64,000 nt of DNA from Leptospira fainei serovar Hurstbridge str. BUT 6 (GTDB lineage Bacteria; Spirochaetota; Leptospiria; Leptospirales; Leptospiraceae): assembly GCF_000306235.2 (NCBI RefSeq), contig NZ_AKWZ02000002.1, positions 200,001 through 264,000 of the forward strand, in the 5' to 3' direction. Position 1 is the first letter of the stretch. Each line of letters starts with the position of its first letter. A model generated the notes under the pieces. That model did no database searches, had not been told where the DNA came from, and saw only the letters and a list, made by a program, of their open reading frames with translations. Shown here in pieces: positions 9,208 to 17,975 of this stretch. The position numbers and the translations under genes are program-made.

Positions 9208-10293
9208 CTAATTAGGTTCTACATTTTCCGAGAGTTTTCTAAACACGTAATCTCCATAGGCGGGATAGCAGCTAGGCGACATGTGGCCCGGATCGGAGAA
9301 ATCATCGCAGGTATATTCGGGATCATTATTCATATCCCAGAATTTTGTATCGGTCTCTTGATTGAATTTCCGGATCTCTGCAAGCCAAACGTTCAACGGA
9401 ATTTGCGGTCCATCGGGTGTATCCGTTTTTCGAGTTCCATACAACTTAAAATACGGTCTAGCCACTCGTACCCAGATTGTCGCGTATGGAATTCCGGCTT
9501 TCTTTAATAATTCTACGGAATCTCTTTGCATTTCCAACATATCGTAATGAAACGTATAAGGACTCAAATAGGACTGAAAATCGGACTCCGATCTTTTAAT
9601 CAGTTGGTCTTGCGGAAGTTTGATTACGTTGGCCTCTCGAGACGTACTACCCTTTTGATCCGCTAACGACTCTAACGTATTCACAACGGCAGCGGCGTAA
9701 TTATTGGCCCAATAGGAATCGTTTTTTAAACGTTCCCGAACTCTCCAAAGCTTCGGTCGATCGCGGTACGAATGAAACATTCTCTTTGATAGAAAAATGG
9801 ACCATTGTTCCTTCGAATATCGATTCCAATGACGAAGTAAGAACCCGGGCGAAACTCCGTAAATCAAGACTTCATCCAAAGCTAAATTCGGAGTTTTATT
9901 AAAGATTTCTAATGATTCATCCAGTACGATAAAATCCGGATGCAATCCGTCTTTTGTGATTCTCTCCACCCAATACAAAAAGTAATCCGGCGATCCCCCC
10001 GGAACGGAAAAATTATATAGAATCCAATCCGGATATTTTTCACGCAATTCATGGTAAGGAAAAAGCAGCGATCTGGAATTTCCGAGGAAGACTAATACCT
10101 TTTTCCTTTCGGAAGGAGGTTTTTTAAGATATCCTTTTAAATCTTCGTAAAGGTCCTGTTTGCTTAAATAATTTAAGTGCGATAGAGTGTTGGAGTAGTA
10201 TCTTTCAAAATAGTTATTCGTCAAAAACCGATCTATCATTAACGAGATTGCGAGAATCAGAAACGGAATTAAAAGAATCTTCTTATCTTTCAT
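9208..10293 (-). CDS. DUF1574 protein, SGNH-like partner of MBOAT (copy 1)
   Basis: Protein of 361 residues with one N-terminal membrane helix (about 5-22) and a periplasmic domain. It matches the Leptospira-typical DUF1574 layout. A possible SGNH-hydrolase catalytic set is visible: Ser73 in FLGNSRSL after a beta strand, and Asp334/His337 in SDPGHMS near the C-terminus. It lies 18 bases downstream of an MBOAT gene, as AlgJ/AlgX-, DltD- or PatB-type partners do. From this I infer a role in moving acetyl or acyl groups onto a surface glycan or lipid. The paralogue at 39386 has the same arrangement. No direct evidence shows which sugar is modified. Confidence 0.78.
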   Translation of the reverse strand: MKDKKILLIPFLILAISLMIDRFLTNNYFERYYSNTLSHLNYLSKQDLYEDLKGYLKKPPSERKKVLVFLGNSRSLLFPYHELREKYPDWILYNFSVPGGSPDYFLYWVERITKDGLHPDFIVLDESLEIFNKTPNLALDEVLIYGVSPGFLLRHWNRYSKEQWSIFLSKRMFHSYRDRPKLWRVRERLKNDSYWANNYAAAVVNTLESLADQKGSTSREANVIKLPQDQLIKRSESDFQSYLSPYTFHYDMLEMQRDSVELLKKAGIPYATIWVRVARPYFKLYGTRKTDTPDGPQIPLNVWLAEIRKFNQETDTKFWDMNNDPEYTCDDFSDPGHMSPSCYPAYGDYVFRKLSENVEPN

Positions 10294-10311
10294 ATCAATT
10301 CGTTCGAACCT

Positions 10312-11811
10312 CTAAAATTGGCAATAGATGCATACGCTGGAATCTTCGGAATACAACGTGATCGCAAAGACGGTAAGAATCGCACAAATTACAAAAATCC
10401 AGGTTCGATTTTCTCCGATTTTTTGAATCCGTTCCGGTTTATATTGTACGAAATGAAAGAACAAAAATGCGAGATAAGAGTACGCAAGTTTCTCCATATT
10501 CTCCATTCTTTCTAACCTTAATGGAGAGGGCCCGGAAACCAACGAAGTCGCCTGATCGATCCAATTTGATCCGTTGGCCATTAAAATTCCGGAAAGTTTT
10601 CCAGGCAGATTCGCGATTAATCCCACGACATGCTGGACCATTTTTCCCGCGGAATTCGACCTGAATAAGATCGCGCTAAAAGAGAAAAGAACGAATATAA
10701 TTTGAACTCTGATTACGTTTAAGAATCGATTTGAGGATTCTCCGTCATCCCATCCGAAACGCTTAACGAAAAATCTTTCCGCAGCAAGGATAACACCCCA
10801 GTAAAAGCCCCAAGCAATAAAGGTGTAATCCGCTCCGTGCCAAATTCCTCCGACCGTCATTGTGATGATTAGATTGAGATAAGTTCTCCATTCCCCCGTT
10901 TTGCTTCCCCCTAAAGAAAAGTAAACGTAATCTCTCAGCCAGAATGAAAGGGTCATATGCCATCGTTGCCAAAGTTCCCTTCCGGACGGTGAAAACAAAG
11001 GAGCCTTAAAGTTTTCTGGCAATTCGAAACCGAGCATAAGACCGACCGACCTCGCCATATCCGTTAAACCCGAGAAATCGCAATAAACTTGAATCGTATA
11101 TCCGAACCCGGCGAGCACAAGAGAAAGATTATCGTATTGCCCTGGATTCGCAAATACGGGAGCGATGACGTTCGCAACAGGATCTGCCACCATGATTTTT
11201 TTAATCAACCCGGAGATCATTAAATAGCCCGCTCGAATAATTTTTTCCTTACTCGGAGAGAGTTGTTCCAAGTTCGGAAAAAAATCTTTCATCCTCAAAA
11301 TGGGGCCGACTATCAGGATCGGGAAGAATAGAACGAAAGAGAAAAATTGCTTTAAAGTCAGGACTTCGCCTTCAGGCTTTCGATAGGCGTCGATAGCAGA
11401 CGCGATCATTTGAAAACTGTAAAAGCTGACCGCTAATGGAAGAGATATTTTTAAGATTCTAGGAACTTCTTCGAAGAAAGGATATCCTGTGATATCGGCG
11501 AGTATTCTATTGATGAAATAGAAATACTTGAAGAATCCTAGATTGATGACGTTCAATAGGACGGCGAATATCATCCACCCCTTTTTGTGATTCGACGTAC
11601 GGATCCGATAATAAGCGAAATAGTTCGTCAATATTATCGCTATAAAATGAGCGAGAAATCCTAATCCACCGAAGATAGTCGATGCGCTTATAACGTAAAA
11701 TAAGGCGCTCGAAAATAGTAAAAAATCTTGTCTTCGCCTACCCGGTAAAAGCCAGTAAATGATATAAACGACGGAAAAGAAGATAAGAAATAGGATGGAA
11801 TTGAAGAGCAC
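10312..11811 (-). CDS. MBOAT O-acyltransferase, AlgI-like (copy 1)
   Basis: Polytopic inner-membrane protein of 499 residues of the membrane-bound O-acyltransferase family, AlgI/DltB branch. Conserved features: WQRWHMTLSFWLRDYVY (residues 281-297), then the active-site His325 in GGIWHGADYTF, and CDFSGLTDMAR near 244. MBOATs take acyl groups from a cytoplasmic donor to periplasmic acceptors. The start is a GTG at 11811, four bases past the stop of the NYN nuclease gene, so translation is probably coupled. The DUF1574 gene directly downstream is the likely periplasmic partner. Confidence 0.92.
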   Translation of the reverse strand: MLFNSILFLIFFSVVYIIYWLLPGRRRQDFLLFSSALFYVISASTIFGGLGFLAHFIAIILTNYFAYYRIRTSNHKKGWMIFAVLLNVINLGFFKYFYFINRILADITGYPFFEEVPRILKISLPLAVSFYSFQMIASAIDAYRKPEGEVLTLKQFFSFVLFFPILIVGPILRMKDFFPNLEQLSPSKEKIIRAGYLMISGLIKKIMVADPVANVIAPVFANPGQYDNLSLVLAGFGYTIQVYCDFSGLTDMARSVGLMLGFELPENFKAPLFSPSGRELWQRWHMTLSFWLRDYVYFSLGGSKTGEWRTYLNLIITMTVGGIWHGADYTFIAWGFYWGVILAAERFFVKRFGWDDGESSNRFLNVIRVQIIFVLFSFSAILFRSNSAGKMVQHVVGLIANLPGKLSGILMANGSNWIDQATSLVSGPSPLRLERMENMEKLAYSYLAFLFFHFVQYKPERIQKIGENRTWIFVICAILTVFAITLYSEDSSVCIYCQF

Positions 11812-11814
11812 GGT

Positions 11815-12306
11815 TTATTTTCCCTTCTTGAAGAGTTCTTTCCAATATAGAATTTCGCCCGGAGAAAGTTTTCTTTCCGAATCTTTCTCTTCGGCTCGCG
11901 GTTTTTCGCTGAAAGCATCGGCGACCTTCGCTGCAAAATCCTCGGATGGGATAGTTTTTGAACCTAATCGTTTCGCAAAAAGTAAAATTTCCTGATCAGA
12001 GCTTACAACGAATAGTTCGGAAGGCCTTGGTGCGTATTTGATATAATCCTTGATCAGATCATCCGCTTTTAATTCGTGACTGAAATAAACTTGAATATTT
12101 CCGTAAGCGTCTTTTCTTACTTCGCTTCCTTTTTCTTTCTTTCCATCAAAGAAAACGTGAATATTTGGATTCTTAATTTTCGAAGAATACGCTTCTAAAA
12201 TTCTAAGAAGCCCTACCCTAGCTTCACGTAGTCGATCGGAATACATAAATGCTTCCAATTCGGGGAATTTGTAAATCAAATTGAAACCGTCTACTACTAA
12301 GTGCAT
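11815..12306 (-). CDS. YacP-like NYN-domain RNase
   Basis: Small nuclease-like protein of 163 residues beginning MHLVVDGFNLIYKFPEL. The early Asp in VVDGFN and the acidic patches FFDGKKEK and SSDQE match the metal-binding residues of NYN/PIN-like domains of the YacP (Rae1) group, which cleave RNA, in some species on the ribosome. I chose ATG 12306 because the in-frame TTG further upstream (12375) would add a tail foreign to the family and run nearly to the divergent gene at 12381. It heads the operon with MBOAT and DUF1574; the functional link to those is not evident. Confidence 0.82.
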   Translation of the reverse strand: MHLVVDGFNLIYKFPELEAFMYSDRLREARVGLLRILEAYSSKIKNPNIHVFFDGKKEKGSEVRKDAYGNIQVYFSHELKADDLIKDYIKYAPRPSELFVVSSDQEILLFAKRLGSKTIPSEDFAAKVADAFSEKPRAEEKDSERKLSPGEILYWKELFKKGK

Positions 12307-12380
12307 CTCGCGAAATCTAGTGACCAGATTGGCGGTTCTAGAAAAACTTGTAAACACCTTACCGAACCGAGCCAATAGTC

Positions 12381-13223
12381 ATGACGGATACTGCAATCAA
12401 ACCTCTTCGAGTATCTCGAATCGGCAAAATCATCCGTACAATTCGATATTGGAGAAGCGTCCTTCCGGGAACTGGGCGCGATTATTTCCTTCTCACACTC
12501 GCTTCAATCGACGTCTTCCTGCTTCTATTCGTAAATTCTTACAAGGAATTCATTCATCGAGATATTTCAGCATATGTTTTAGTTTTCGACCTAATAGTTC
12601 TCGTTCTTTGGGGATTGGAATTAATTTTAAAACTGAGACAAAAGGGGGATCCGAAAAAGTATTTAAAGACGAATTGGTATGAAGTAGTCGGAATTATTCC
12701 CTTCTTTTTCCTAAGGCCTTTCTTGCTGCTCCGCGGCGTAAAATTGGCGATCGCATTCTATAGATTCGGAACGTCCGGACAGAATGTTAGCGAAGCTTTA
12801 ACGAGAGAGATCACATTTCGTTTTCGAGATGTGATCGTAGATACGATCGCAGACGCCGTATTCCTACATTCTTTGGAGCGGGTGGAAGAAGTGATGCTTC
12901 GTTTGGATTATAGCCAGCTTGCCAAGCAAGCATTTTCAAAACACAATCGTCAATTTCACAATAAGGTGAACGAGTCGCTCCAATCCAAGTTTCTTTTAGG
13001 GGATTTATCCCGACTTCCGTTCATGTCGGAGGTCTCTCGCAGATTAGGGGAAGACATCGGACAGATGATTGCGGAAGTGTTGGAGACCGAGGTAATGGGA
13101 GAAATTATGAAAGATATCACGGCCAATATCCTCCGCGAAATGACCGATCACGTTCGGAAACTCCCGTTAGAAAGAATTACCGGAACTTCTTCCAATACCT
13201 CTCACGAAACTCCACCGGTTTAA
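12381..13223 (+). CDS. voltage-sensor-like membrane protein without a pore domain
   Basis: Protein of 280 residues. Four hydrophobic segments occur between about residues 33 and 128. They resemble S1-S4 of ion-channel voltage sensors: an acidic S2 (VLWGLELILKL), an S3 start NWYEVVGIIPF, and a charged S4-like helix with Arg112, Arg118, Lys121 and Arg128. No S5-pore-S6 follows. The C-terminal 150 residues are soluble and helical, rich in charged and amphipathic segments, and may form a coiled-coil or membrane-associated domain. The function is unknown: proton or ion sensing is an inference from the fold. Transcribed away from the NYN/MBOAT operon. Confidence 0.65.
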   Translation: MTDTAIKPLRVSRIGKIIRTIRYWRSVLPGTGRDYFLLTLASIDVFLLLFVNSYKEFIHRDISAYVLVFDLIVLVLWGLELILKLRQKGDPKKYLKTNWYEVVGIIPFFFLRPFLLLRGVKLAIAFYRFGTSGQNVSEALTREITFRFRDVIVDTIADAVFLHSLERVEEVMLRLDYSQLAKQAFSKHNRQFHNKVNESLQSKFLLGDLSRLPFMSEVSRRLGEDIGQMIAEVLETEVMGEIMKDITANILREMTDHVRKLPLERITGTSSNTSHETPPV

Positions 13224-13244
13224 TCCGCAACAGCCTAGATTCTT

Positions 13245-13712
13245 CTATTCTTGTTTGCCGGTCCCGGGAATTTTCAAAATCAAAACTTGAGTCGTCGACT
13301 TAGCGAGAAGTTTTTCTTCCTCGTCGAAAGCCTCGGCTTCTAGGTAAATATGCTGATTGCCCCGCGCTACGACCCTGGCAGTAATTCGAATCCTTTGGTT
13401 TTCTTTGACCATACGGATGTAACTTACGCTCAGTTCTAGCGTGGTCGTGGGTTTCCCCGCAGCCAAATAACAAAGAGGACCGAACGTATTATCAAACGCG
13501 GCAGCGAGAAACCCGCCTTGAAAGACTCCCATCGGGTTGGAAAATCTAGGTTCAATATAAAAAGTACAAGTCAGTTCTTTTTTGCGAACGTACGAAACAA
13601 ATTCTCCCGAAAGTTCTTCGAACGCAGGAGGAGGAACTTTCAAGGAAGGAACAGCCTTAGAAAACTTCTCCCATTCTTTTTGCATATCCTCCAGATGATT
13701 TTCTTGCCCCAT
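13245..13712 (-). CDS. PaaI-family hotdog thioesterase
   Basis: Protein of 155 residues with the hotdog-fold thioesterase pattern: NPMGVFQGGFLAAAFDNTFG, where the central helix follows the GG, and a second strand block TTLELSVSYIRMVKENQRI. The family hydrolyses acyl-CoA thioesters, often aryl or medium-chain. The start has a strong GGAGG site before the ATG at 13712. It converges with the voltage-sensor-like gene and stands alone. The substrate cannot be predicted from sequence. Confidence 0.88.
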   Translation of the reverse strand: MGQENHLEDMQKEWEKFSKAVPSLKVPPPAFEELSGEFVSYVRKKELTCTFYIEPRFSNPMGVFQGGFLAAAFDNTFGPLCYLAAGKPTTTLELSVSYIRMVKENQRIRITARVVARGNQHIYLEAEAFDEEEKLLAKSTTQVLILKIPGTGKQE

Positions 13713-13869
13713 TACAATTGCCTCCTCGACCGTAGTCTGTCGGGTTCTATTCGTAGAGTCTGGCTTTAAAATGAATGGAGTAAATCATTATCTGGGGGTC
13801 TGTAGGAACTATGACAGTCCAAATTTATTCTTGATCCCGAACGGCGTTCATTGTCTATAGAAAGACTGA

Positions 13870-14871
13870 ATGCTGTCTGAATCGACCAAATCATCAATTC
13901 CGTTTTTAGAATCCATTTGGAAGGAATTGGGAACCAAAAAAGAAATCGCCTTAGCCATCGCTGGGGGAGGAATCAAGGCTTTTTACGGATTAGGCTTTGC
14001 CTTTGCCCTTCGCAGTTGGGGAATTCAGATTCGGGAGGTCTCCGGAGTAAGTGCGGGCGCCGCAATGGCGATTAGCGCCTTATCCGAAACCGAAGAAGAA
14101 AGTTCCGTCTACTTCGAAGAATTAACCCGAAGAAACCCAAAAAATTTTTATTGGAATCGGCTCTTGAGAATTCTTCCTCCTTTTCCTCACGACGGTATGG
14201 CTCGTCGAACGGTCAGTTATTGTTTAAAACTTCCTAAATTACTCTCTAAAGCCGCAAAGATTCGAATTCATACGGTCGAAATTCCGGGAGACCGAATTCA
14301 AAAAAATAAAAACGGAAAACCGAATAAACGTATGCTTTTAGCGAGAGCTGCTAGGATTATTCGCGCCTATTTTAGAGATGAAGAATTAAGAAGAAAGGGG
14401 GAACTCCCCTTTCACGTTATGAATAAAATGAAGGAATGGGGATGGAGGGAACGAATCTTTACAGAAAAAGAATTTTCCGATCATGAAACGGTTACTCAAA
14501 TCGTAATGAATTCCTGTTCCGCGTTTCCGGTACTTCCTTTGCAAAGTCTTGGCGGTAATTATTATTTAGATGGAGGGCTAACGAATAATCTATTGTTAGA
14601 AGAATTCAGTTCCGAAATCCCAAAAATCGCGGTTTTCTATGAGCAGACTACGTTGGTAGGAAAAGCGCCCGAAATTGTCGCAAATACTCTCTTGATCTCC
14701 CCGGACGCCCCTTTTATAGAACAAGGGTTTGATTATACGAATCCGAGTTTAGTCCGTTATGCGTTTGAAAAAGGGAAAGAGGATGCAGAACGAAATCGGA
14801 GCCGTATCCTAACCCACCTCGCCCCCACTTGGAAAAAACACTTGCTTTCTTTTTTCGAACAAATAAAATAA
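13870..14871 (+). CDS. patatin-like phospholipase
   Basis: Protein of 333 residues with the patatin domain: oxyanion loop AGGGIKAFYG (31-40), nucleophile Ser61 in GVSAG, and the catalytic Asp234 in YLDGGLTNN. Together these are the Ser-Asp dyad of bacterial patatins, which deacylate phospholipids or other lipids. No signal peptide is visible, so it probably acts in the cytoplasm or at the inner face of the membrane. It is followed 23 bases later by the Mpo1-like membrane gene, probably as an operon. Confidence 0.9.
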   Translation: MLSESTKSSIPFLESIWKELGTKKEIALAIAGGGIKAFYGLGFAFALRSWGIQIREVSGVSAGAAMAISALSETEEESSVYFEELTRRNPKNFYWNRLLRILPPFPHDGMARRTVSYCLKLPKLLSKAAKIRIHTVEIPGDRIQKNKNGKPNKRMLLARAARIIRAYFRDEELRRKGELPFHVMNKMKEWGWRERIFTEKEFSDHETVTQIVMNSCSAFPVLPLQSLGGNYYLDGGLTNNLLLEEFSSEIPKIAVFYEQTTLVGKAPEIVANTLLISPDAPFIEQGFDYTNPSLVRYAFEKGKEDAERNRSRILTHLAPTWKKHLLSFFEQIK

Positions 14872-14894
14872 TTAACCTGTTCGGGAGGAAGAGC

Positions 14895-15365
14895 ATGAAA
14901 TCTGTCGAATCCTGGTTCGGCGAGTATGGAGAAAGCCACCAGAATAAAACCAACAAGGCAATTCACTGGATATGCGTCCCCGCGATCTACTTCAGCGTTT
15001 TGGGGATGATCTGGGCGATTCCTAATCCCACATTCTTCACGAATATAAGTCCGCATTTGAACTTTGCGACGCTGACAATTGCTTTTGTTATCCTATTCTA
15101 TTTGAGACTTTCCCTGACACTTGCGTTAGGAATGCTTGTAGTTTCCTTGCCGATGTATGCGATCATTTTGGAGTTAGAGGCGACCGCCCCAATCCCCGTT
15201 TGGCAAATATCACTCGGGATTTTTGCAATTGCATGGGTCTTTCAGTTCATCGGTCATAAGATAGAAGGCAAAAAACCTTCTTTTCTAAAGGATATGCAGT
15301 TTCTGCTGATTGGGCCGATTTGGTTGCTTGGTTTCATCTACAAAAAATTGAACATTGCCTACTGA
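14895..15365 (+). CDS. Mpo1-like (DUF962) membrane protein
   Basis: Protein of 156 residues of the DUF962/Mpo1 family: N-terminal SWFGEYGESHQNKTNKAIHW with conserved His residues, three to four membrane helices, and FQFIGHKIEGKKPSF near the C-terminus, where the His is also family-conserved. Yeast Mpo1 is an iron-dependent dioxygenase in alpha-oxidation of 2-hydroxy fatty acids; the conserved His residues here agree with metal binding, but bacterial members are poorly known. Start ATG 14895 has a GGGAGGAA site. Likely co-transcribed with the patatin gene. Confidence 0.88.
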   Translation: MKSVESWFGEYGESHQNKTNKAIHWICVPAIYFSVLGMIWAIPNPTFFTNISPHLNFATLTIAFVILFYLRLSLTLALGMLVVSLPMYAIILELEATAPIPVWQISLGIFAIAWVFQFIGHKIEGKKPSFLKDMQFLLIGPIWLLGFIYKKLNIAY

Positions 15366-15487
15366 ATCGATCTTAGAAATTCATTCGTTAAGAGATCTAA
15401 TTTTATCTCTCAAACCGTTGAATTTGTCGAGTTGACGTAGAAAGCGACTTTATAAAATTTAGAGTAATCTGTTTCAGGAAAACCGGA

Positions 15488-16066
15488 ATGCCGAAAATCG
15501 TAAATCACGAGAAATATAAAGCGGAAATTCTTTCCAAGTGCGTAGATATTCTCGCGCGGAGAGGATATTCGGCAGTATCTATGCGGGAGATCGCCACCGA
15601 ACTGGATGTATCGACCGGGACGTTGTATCATTACTTTTCTACGAAAGAGGATATCTTTAAGGAACTCGTAAAATTTGTTCTGAGTAAGGACATCCAAGAA
15701 TTGCAAGTTTATTCGAAGGGAGAGGAAAACCAATCCATTGAAAAGCGCGTAGAAGCCCTCTTTACTATGGTGAAGGATAGAGAAAGTTATTTTCAAAATC
15801 TTCTTTATATCATTTGCGATGTCTCTCGTTTAAAGAACCATGAAGAGGAAAAACAACTCATTGCGGAAGCGATGAAGGAATATGTGACGATCATCACGAA
15901 GCATTTAGGGATTACCAATCCGAACTTAAATAGACTTTTGATAAGTATTATCTTAGGCACGGTCGGACAAAGGATTGTCGATCAAGATGCAATCAAACTA
16001 GAAGATGTTGCCGAAGTCGTGAAAGACTTTATGGGGGTAGTGCTCGCAAATACCTTCACCTTCTAG
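15488..16066 (+). CDS. TetR-family transcriptional regulator
   Basis: Protein of 192 residues. The N-terminal DNA-binding domain is typical (ILARRGYSAVSMREIATEL, then DVSTGTLYHYFSTKEDIF, about residues 18-57). The C-terminal ligand-binding half has no recognisable subgroup signature. It follows the patatin/Mpo1-like pair after about 120 bases and precedes glpD, which is on the opposite strand; it could regulate either, but no operator palindrome was found near it. Confidence 0.9.
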   Translation: MPKIVNHEKYKAEILSKCVDILARRGYSAVSMREIATELDVSTGTLYHYFSTKEDIFKELVKFVLSKDIQELQVYSKGEENQSIEKRVEALFTMVKDRESYFQNLLYIICDVSRLKNHEEEKQLIAEAMKEYVTIITKHLGITNPNLNRLLISIILGTVGQRIVDQDAIKLEDVAEVVKDFMGVVLANTFTF

Positions 16067-16167
16067 CTTTCTTAAAATCTCTAAAAGAACAATTATAATT
16101 GAACCTTCGGGAAATCGTATTCAATCTATGACTTTAAGACGGTGAATCTTAGTTTTGTAAATCGCCT

Positions 16168-17811
16168 TTAATTTACTTGAAATCTACCGACAACCCCCGC
16201 TTTTTCGGATTTTTTCTGAGCCTGGCTCCAACCCAAAGATTTTCCAAGTTCGTCTATAATGAATTCTAGATTTTCCGCAGAAGGTAATCCAGGCACTCCC
16301 GCCCCGGACCGATGAAAGAAGAAATCGCTGGCCTTTCGGATCGATTCTCCCTTTGCAATGTATCGAATTTCGGATATATATAATTTTTCCCCGTTCGCTA
16401 AAACTGCAAACGGCTCTCCTGGCTTGGCATTTTGAAGAATTTCATAAGATACACTACCGTAACGATTCGCAACCGTTTCCAAGACTTCTCCGCTAATTTT
16501 TGGAAACTTGTTCGCTAAACCGTGAATCAGAGAAGCAAGATCGGAAAATTCGCCGGAAATCAAAGGAACGAAATTCGTCTCACAAGGCAAATAGGTTCCG
16601 GGTAGATAATCGCATAACTGGTCCGTGATCTTTTCCGCAAGTCCTCGGCTGGTCGTATATTTTCCTCCGAGAGCCGTAAAAAATCCGGGAAATCCCTGAT
16701 CTCTATGATGGATAATTTCCGTTTTCCGAGAGGCATTATATGTATCCGAGGTTTCTCCGGGGTCTTCCACGAGAGGCCGCATTCCTCCGTAGAAAAAATC
16801 CACATCGGTTTCTTTTAATTCCGTATAACCGTAAGCGTAATTAATTTCCTCAAGTAGACCTCGGATATCATCCTTCGTGACCTTGAATTTATCCGGCGAA
16901 TCCTGATAAACCGTATCAGTCGTTCCGATAATGGTCTTCCCCCGCCAAGGGAGCACGAACATATGAGTTTTATCTTTCTTTTTCAGTACTAGCGCTTTTG
17001 AACCGGAAATGGCGCGAGTCACGATATGAATTCCTTTTGACCTTACTAGAACCTTATCCATTCCGACTCCGGCAAGCGACTCTATAAAATCCGCCCAAGG
17101 TCCGGCGGCATTGACGACCGTCTTTGCAAAAACCGGTAATTTCTTACCGCTTCGCTTATCCAAAAGAATAGCCTGATACGCTTCTTGCTGTTTGCTAAGC
17201 GCCACAAGCTCGGTGTAATTATAAGCCTCGCCGCCGTTTCGCTGCGCCGAGAAAATAAACTCGCAAGTATGACGTTCCGGATTTATATTTTGGTAATCGT
17301 AGTATAAGTATGCCCCTTTCAATCCCTCTTTCGGTAAGGAAGGCGATTCGATAAGAGTCTCTTCCTTACTTAAGAACCTAAATTTAGGAATCCATCGATC
17401 GGGGGAGATTTCCCTATTTCTATCGAATGAGAATGCGTCATACATCCGCATCCCGGCAGCTAACACTAGTTTTTCGGCCAGAGAGTAAACTGGAACGAGA
17501 AAGCCCAAGGTTTTTACCGCGTGAGGACTGATCTTTGCAAGAATTCTTCTTTCCCGAAGTGATTCTCTAACTAGAGCAAATTCCGCGTTCTTCAAATACC
17601 GCAAGCCGCCGTGAATGAGCTTTGATGTAGCCTGGCTAGTTCCCGACGCGAAGTCATTTTTTTCCACAAGTAGCGCTCTTAGTCCTCTAAGGGTGGCATC
17701 CCAAAGCAATGTCGCTCCGGTAATTCCCCCTCCTATGATCAGAGTGTCATAAACGTGAGAAGAAAGCTCAGCTTTTGCGGATTTTGAACGAGAAGCGCGG
17801 GTATTGACCAT
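16168..17811 (-). CDS. glpD: glycerol-3-phosphate dehydrogenase (FAD-dependent)
   Basis: Protein of about 547 residues. FAD-binding Rossmann motif IIGGGITGATLLWDATLRG, then KNDFASGTSQATSKLIHGGLRYL split over the region that defines GlpD, and GGKYTTSRGLAEKI near the middle. It oxidises sn-glycerol-3-phosphate to DHAP at the inner membrane and passes electrons to quinone. I prefer ATG 17811, preceded by GGGG with good spacing; a TTG at 17850 has no ribosome site. It is divergent from the SpoIIE-type phosphatase gene. An alkyl-DHAP-synthase-like gene lies 2.3 kb away, linked by the DHAP metabolite. Confidence 0.93.
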   Translation of the reverse strand: MVNTRASRSKSAKAELSSHVYDTLIIGGGITGATLLWDATLRGLRALLVEKNDFASGTSQATSKLIHGGLRYLKNAEFALVRESLRERRILAKISPHAVKTLGFLVPVYSLAEKLVLAAGMRMYDAFSFDRNREISPDRWIPKFRFLSKEETLIESPSLPKEGLKGAYLYYDYQNINPERHTCEFIFSAQRNGGEAYNYTELVALSKQQEAYQAILLDKRSGKKLPVFAKTVVNAAGPWADFIESLAGVGMDKVLVRSKGIHIVTRAISGSKALVLKKKDKTHMFVLPWRGKTIIGTTDTVYQDSPDKFKVTKDDIRGLLEEINYAYGYTELKETDVDFFYGGMRPLVEDPGETSDTYNASRKTEIIHHRDQGFPGFFTALGGKYTTSRGLAEKITDQLCDYLPGTYLPCETNFVPLISGEFSDLASLIHGLANKFPKISGEVLETVANRYGSVSYEILQNAKPGEPFAVLANGEKLYISEIRYIAKGESIRKASDFFFHRSGAGVPGLPSAENLEFIIDELGKSLGWSQAQKKSEKAGVVGRFQVN

Positions 17812-17975
17812 AGGTTTCCCCAAACTAGCGGTTTTGATTGGATTGGTCAACGATTTACGGAATTGTTAAAATGCAAGACGCTTCGAGTTAAATTAAAATG
17901 TTGAATCACTCCGAAAGATTTGCAACTAGGTAAGGATAAGCTCGGATAACAACCGAACACGGTTCATCATATCAT

